Made by a program: the position numbers and the translations under genes. From Frankiaceae bacterium (GTDB taxonomy: Bacteria > Actinomycetota > Actinomycetes > JAFAQI01), in contig JAVEEE010000435.1 in the NCBI GenBank assembly GCA_030840615.1, positions 1-8,841 of the forward strand: DNA of 8,841 nucleotides, given 5' to 3'. The notes under the pieces were generated by a model. That model was not told the DNA's origin. It ran no database searches and saw only the letters and a program-made list of their open reading frames with translations. The first letter of the stretch is position 1, and the number at the start of each line of letters is the position of its first letter. Shown piece by piece: positions 5,284 to 8,841 of this stretch.

Positions 5284-8200
5284 ATGGAACGAACGTCTAA
5301 GACGCTCAGTCGCGTCGGCGTCGCGATCATCGGAGCGGCAACGTTCCTCGCGACTCCCACGCTTGGCGTCATTAGCGCCAGTGCGGCTCCGGCCACACTG
5401 ACCCCGATCTCGCCTTGGGACGGCAGCAGCGGCGGAAACATCTCCGCGCTGAATGACGGCACCAACTCGGCGATCCATCTCGAAGCAGAGCTCAACCAGG
5501 CCACCGCCGGTGACCCTGCGGCGACCGCCGTACGTTTCTCGTACTGCGTCGACGCCGCCAACGACGCCACCTGCGACGCCGCCCCGGTGATCATCGCCAC
5601 CGACTCGACGTCGCCTTATGCGACCGAGTGGGCGCCGCCTGCGTCGATCGCGAACGGCACCAACGTCGAGATCATCTATGAGGCCCTTACCGGCAGCACA
5701 GTCCTCGACAGCGAGACCCGCCACTTCACCGTCGACAACACCAACTCGACGGTGCACATCACCAGCCCGGCTGACGGCGGCTCCATCGGCGTGTGGGACA
5801 ACTCCAACCCCTCCAGCGCCGGCACGTTCATCGCCAAGGGCACGAACTCTTCGGACAACCCCGACGTGGCAGTGACCGCGTTCAACGGCGCCGGAGACGT
5901 CACCCAGGACGCGACCGCACACACGTGGAGCGCCATCGTCCCCGGCCCGGACATCACCCGGCCGGGCGCCAGCGAGATCGAGGCGACTGCCAACGGCACG
6001 GACTCGGACGAGGAGATCTGGGCGAACTTCTACACCCAGACGCTCTCGGCGAGCGGGTTCACCGTGACACCGGCCTCCCAGTCCGCCGCACTTTCGACGG
6101 TTCCGTCGGCGACCTCCGGTGACTACACGGTCACGGCACTCGACCAGAACGGCAGCCCCATCGCCGGGCTCGACGTGATCATCAACGCCTCGGGCACGAT
6201 CGACAAGACCGCCGGTTCGGCAGGCTCGACGAGCGGCGACTGCGACACCACCGCGGAACTGTGTGCGCGCACCGACGCCAACGGGCAGGTGAAGTTCACG
6301 GACACGCTGACGACCGCAACCACGGACACGATCACCGTCCAGACGGATGAGGACAACGACGGGTCCTACAACTCAGCGGTCGACGAGCAGCGCACGGTCA
6401 CGTTCACGGCTTACAACGCCACGCCGACCACGCTGACCACCACCGCACAGCCGAGCCAGGCCAACTACGCACCGGAGGAGTACACCGCCTCCAACCCCGG
6501 CGACACCGTCACGGTCGACAGCAATGGAAACCCGACCGGTGGCACCGGGACGCCGCGCGTTCACACGCACTTCGTGGACCAGAACGGCAACGCGCTCACC
6601 AACACGGTCATCGCCAACTTCAACTACGCGGTCGACCGGGTCCTGAACGACGGCACGACGGTCGGCTCCATCGCCGCCACGCCGTGCTCGGGCACAACCG
6701 CGGACGTTGTCGGTTCGTGCAAGACCGACGCGTTCGGCAACATCTACCTTCCGCACAACGCTGCGGACCCGCAGGGTGGGTCCGACACGTTCCGGGCCTG
6801 GATCGAGACTGACGGCGTCGGCGGCGAGAGTGCCGGCGACACCAAGGCGTCGAACCTGACGCTGAGCTTCGCCGGTCCGGTCATGGTCTGGGAGCCCTGC
6901 CAGCCGCGTCCCTCGGGCTGGTGCAACACGCAGGCTCCGATCAACACCGCCAAGACCTACACGGTCGACACCTCGGTCGGTGGCACTGCGCGCAACGGCG
7001 ACACCATCACCTTCGACACCAACGGTTCGGGCATCCTGACGGTTGACCAGCCGGCCGGCACGATTCGCGACAGCGACTCGACCGCGCACTGTGTCTCAGG
7101 TACGGGCGGCGCGCCCAACGGCGCCTGCCAGATCACGGTGAACGACCCGAACGCCGAGTCTGTGGTCATCACGGCCACTGACACGTCGACCGGTGCAACC
7201 GCTCGACTGCACATCCAGTTCCGTTCGAACTCGTTGGCTTTCCGGCAGGCGGAGAACTACGACGTTGCAGTCGTCCGTCCGGTCGAGACCAACGTGCCGC
7301 AGTCATCGGGTTACGGATGCTTCACCGACGAGATCAACAGTGGGCGTCCGGGTGACGTCGTGATCGCGCAGTACCTGCTCGAGGACGTCAACGGCAACCG
7401 GTTGGCGAACATCACCGGAAGCGCCGCGCTCGATCACGGCTACTTCACGGACATCCCCGCGAGCTACGACACGTACGCGACGTGGAACTGCGACACCGTC
7501 GACTCGGGCTCGATCCCGTGGACGGATGTCACGCTCAACGGGACGCCAGGTCTGGGCACCAAGATCGGTGGCCAGTCCGGCAACGTAGCGCCGGCGAGCA
7601 ATGGCACGACGCTGAACTTCCAGACCGACAACCACGGCGTGGTCACCATGGCCGTGAGCATCGGGCGGGACTCGGCGTTCGACCAGGACGGCAACGTCGT
7701 GGTCAGCCCGACCATGACCGTCGGCAACCAGACGTTCATGCTGTCGCCGCTCAACGCGGAATACGACTACCTCGACAACAACCACGGTCATGCCGACAAC
7801 ATCGGCGTGGGCCATGTCACCGCCGGCAACATCTTCGGTTCACCGCTCAGTCTCAACTTCACCTTCTCGACGAACGCCCAGGCCGTCAACAACGACGACG
7901 AGGGCTCCACCTGGAATGGTGGCGGCTACTACAACCCCTCGAACACCAACCCGTTGGTGTTCCGGGAGGTCAACCAGCAGTCGCTGACCGGCAACATCCC
8001 CACCTCGCAGACCCGCAGCATCGCTGCGTTGACGCGAGACTCGTTCGGCAACCTGACCCGGTCGGGTTCGAATGCTGTCGAGGTCGACACGAGCGGTGTC
8101 GGTGAGGTCGACCATGAGGGAGTCGGAGCTTCGGCTTTCATGACGTCGAGCTTCGTGCAGGACGTTCGTTCGATCACCATCGACAACGTCGATCCTGACA

Positions 8201-8841
8201 ACGGGGACTGCACTCCGGTTGATCCTTGTGGCACGGCCGGGCATCAGGACGTGAACGGTTCTTGGGGCGTCCACACAGTGGACTACCAGCCCAACCCGGG
8301 CACGCCGCCGCCGGCCTTCGTACCGGTGCTCCACCAGCCGTCGTTCAACTGTGACGACCCGGTTGCGCAGCAGTGCGTCGACCCGATTGGGCCGGTCAGC
8401 ATCGCGTCGCTCGACTGGTACATCCAGGCGATCAACACCGCGAACGGTGCGACCTACACCATCACTCACACCCCGTCCGGCAAGGTCTTCCTGGTCGGGA
8501 CGACGGTGACGGAGAAGGTGACGGCCACGGACCAACACGGCCAGCCGATCGTCAACCTGTTCGTGACGTTCTACGGTTCCGGTCCTGGGCAGCAGGGTTG
8601 CAACGTGTCCTGTGCAAGCTCATCGACGGACAGCAACGGATCAGCCAGCTACACCTACGCCGGCAACGTTCAGGGCAACACCCAGATCACCGGCGTGGTG
8701 ACACCTGGCAACGGCAGCAACAACGAGTTGGCTCGGATGGTCGACAAGGTGGGCTTCGACGGCTCGCCGACCATCCACGCTCCGCGGTCACGGCACCACG
8801 CGGGCCGGGTGCACGTCTTCGGTCAGACCCGACCGGGCGCC
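5284..8841 (+). CDS. Large secreted multi-domain Ig-like surface protein, 3' partial
   Basis: The frame stays open from the ATG at 5284 to the window edge, giving 1186 visible residues and no stop. Residues 1-34 are a signal peptide: a basic n-region (MERTSKTLSR), a hydrophobic core (VGVAIIGAATFLA), and an ASA cleavage motif around residue 34. The rest is a series of beta-sandwich-like modules rich in Thr, Asp, Asn, Gly and Val and poor in Lys. Two modules have the Big_1/invasin-like pattern DQxGxPI.....V followed by TDxNGx (about residues 281-345 and 1081-1122). Related DxxGN turns recur near residues 433, 702, 805 and 923. Eighteen cysteines fall into nine successive pairs. The visible end (GRVHVFGQTRPGA) looks like the start of another Ig repeat. 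No enzymatic motif was seen. Likely exported by Sec and exposed at the cell surface as an adhesin or structural layer; any anchor would be beyond the window. Confidence 0.85.
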   Translation, partial: MERTSKTLSRVGVAIIGAATFLATPTLGVISASAAPATLTPISPWDGSSGGNISALNDGTNSAIHLEAELNQATAGDPAATAVRFSYCVDAANDATCDAAPVIIATDSTSPYATEWAPPASIANGTNVEIIYEALTGSTVLDSETRHFTVDNTNSTVHITSPADGGSIGVWDNSNPSSAGTFIAKGTNSSDNPDVAVTAFNGAGDVTQDATAHTWSAIVPGPDITRPGASEIEATANGTDSDEEIWANFYTQTLSASGFTVTPASQSAALSTVPSATSGDYTVTALDQNGSPIAGLDVIINASGTIDKTAGSAGSTSGDCDTTAELCARTDANGQVKFTDTLTTATTDTITVQTDEDNDGSYNSAVDEQRTVTFTAYNATPTTLTTTAQPSQANYAPEEYTASNPGDTVTVDSNGNPTGGTGTPRVHTHFVDQNGNALTNTVIANFNYAVDRVLNDGTTVGSIAATPCSGTTADVVGSCKTDAFGNIYLPHNAADPQGGSDTFRAWIETDGVGGESAGDTKASNLTLSFAGPVMVWEPCQPRPSGWCNTQAPINTAKTYTVDTSVGGTARNGDTITFDTNGSGILTVDQPAGTIRDSDSTAHCVSGTGGAPNGACQITVNDPNAESVVITATDTSTGATARLHIQFRSNSLAFRQAENYDVAVVRPVETNVPQSSGYGCFTDEINSGRPGDVVIAQYLLEDVNGNRLANITGSAALDHGYFTDIPASYDTYATWNCDTVDSGSIPWTDVTLNGTPGLGTKIGGQSGNVAPASNGTTLNFQTDNHGVVTMAVSIGRDSAFDQDGNVVVSPTMTVGNQTFMLSPLNAEYDYLDNNHGHADNIGVGHVTAGNIFGSPLSLNFTFSTNAQAVNNDDEGSTWNGGGYYNPSNTNPLVFREVNQQSLTGNIPTSQTRSIAALTRDSFGNLTRSGSNAVEVDTSGVGEVDHEGVGASAFMTSSFVQDVRSITIDNVDPDNGDCTPVDPCGTAGHQDVNGSWGVHTVDYQPNPGTPPPAFVPVLHQPSFNCDDPVAQQCVDPIGPVSIASLDWYIQAINTANGATYTITHTPSGKVFLVGTTVTEKVTATDQHGQPIVNLFVTFYGSGPGQQGCNVSCASSSTDSNGSASYTYAGNVQGNTQITGVVTPGNGSNNELARMVDKVGFDGSPTIHAPRSRHHAGRVHVFGQTRPGA

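Noticed and set aside
5149..7815. Several minus-strand open frames (5149-5922, 6373-7089, 7303-7815) under the surface protein
   Set aside because: They are Val/Arg/Gly-rich mirror frames of Asp/Thr/Asn-rich coding sequence, with no conserved motif and no credible ribosome binding sites.

Overview
The window looks like chromosome of a high-GC actinobacterium: strong G/C preference at third codon positions, GTG starts, short or overlapping gene junctions, and a left-hand gene set (LOG-LOG-folP-DivIVA-like-tag) that matches the block around Rv1205-Rv1210 in Mycobacterium tuberculosis and similar blocks in Streptomyces. No mobile element, CRISPR array, tRNA or rRNA was seen. The genus cannot be fixed from this sequence alone.

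Left half (1-3158), conserved housekeeping block. A 5'-truncated LOG-family protein is followed 27 bp later by a second, different LOG-family protein, both on the + strand. A folP2-type dihydropteroate synthase homologue lies on the opposite strand, ending 6 bp from the second LOG gene and starting only 10 bp from the next + strand gene. That gene encodes a small one-pass membrane protein with a DivIVA-like motif, and its stop overlaps the GTG start of tag (3-methyladenine DNA glycosylase I) by 4 nt. The folP homologue has lost the usual Ser-Thr-Arg loop of true dihydropteroate synthases.

Right half (3159-8841), envelope module. A 220-bp intergenic stretch with AT-rich patches and an inverted repeat leads into an unusual ECF sigma factor. 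Its sigma-2 and sigma-4 regions are followed by one transmembrane segment, a Pro/His-rich linker and a roughly 150-residue beta-rich domain predicted to lie outside the membrane. After 267 bp, which can fold into several hairpins including two mutually exclusive pairings, comes a very large secreted protein. It has a signal peptide and serial Ig-like modules, and all 18 of its cysteines can be grouped as successive pairs. It runs off the right edge without a stop.

How the parts may work together: the left block is ordinary metabolism and repair (nucleotide/cytokinin-type hydrolase, folate-related, DNA repair). The right half is the most interesting part: a membrane-tethered sigma factor directly upstream of a giant surface protein suggests a self-contained system in which envelope state is sensed by the outer domain and controls synthesis of the neighbouring surface protein. 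That link is inference from gene order and architecture; no shared promoter motif could be demonstrated by eye.
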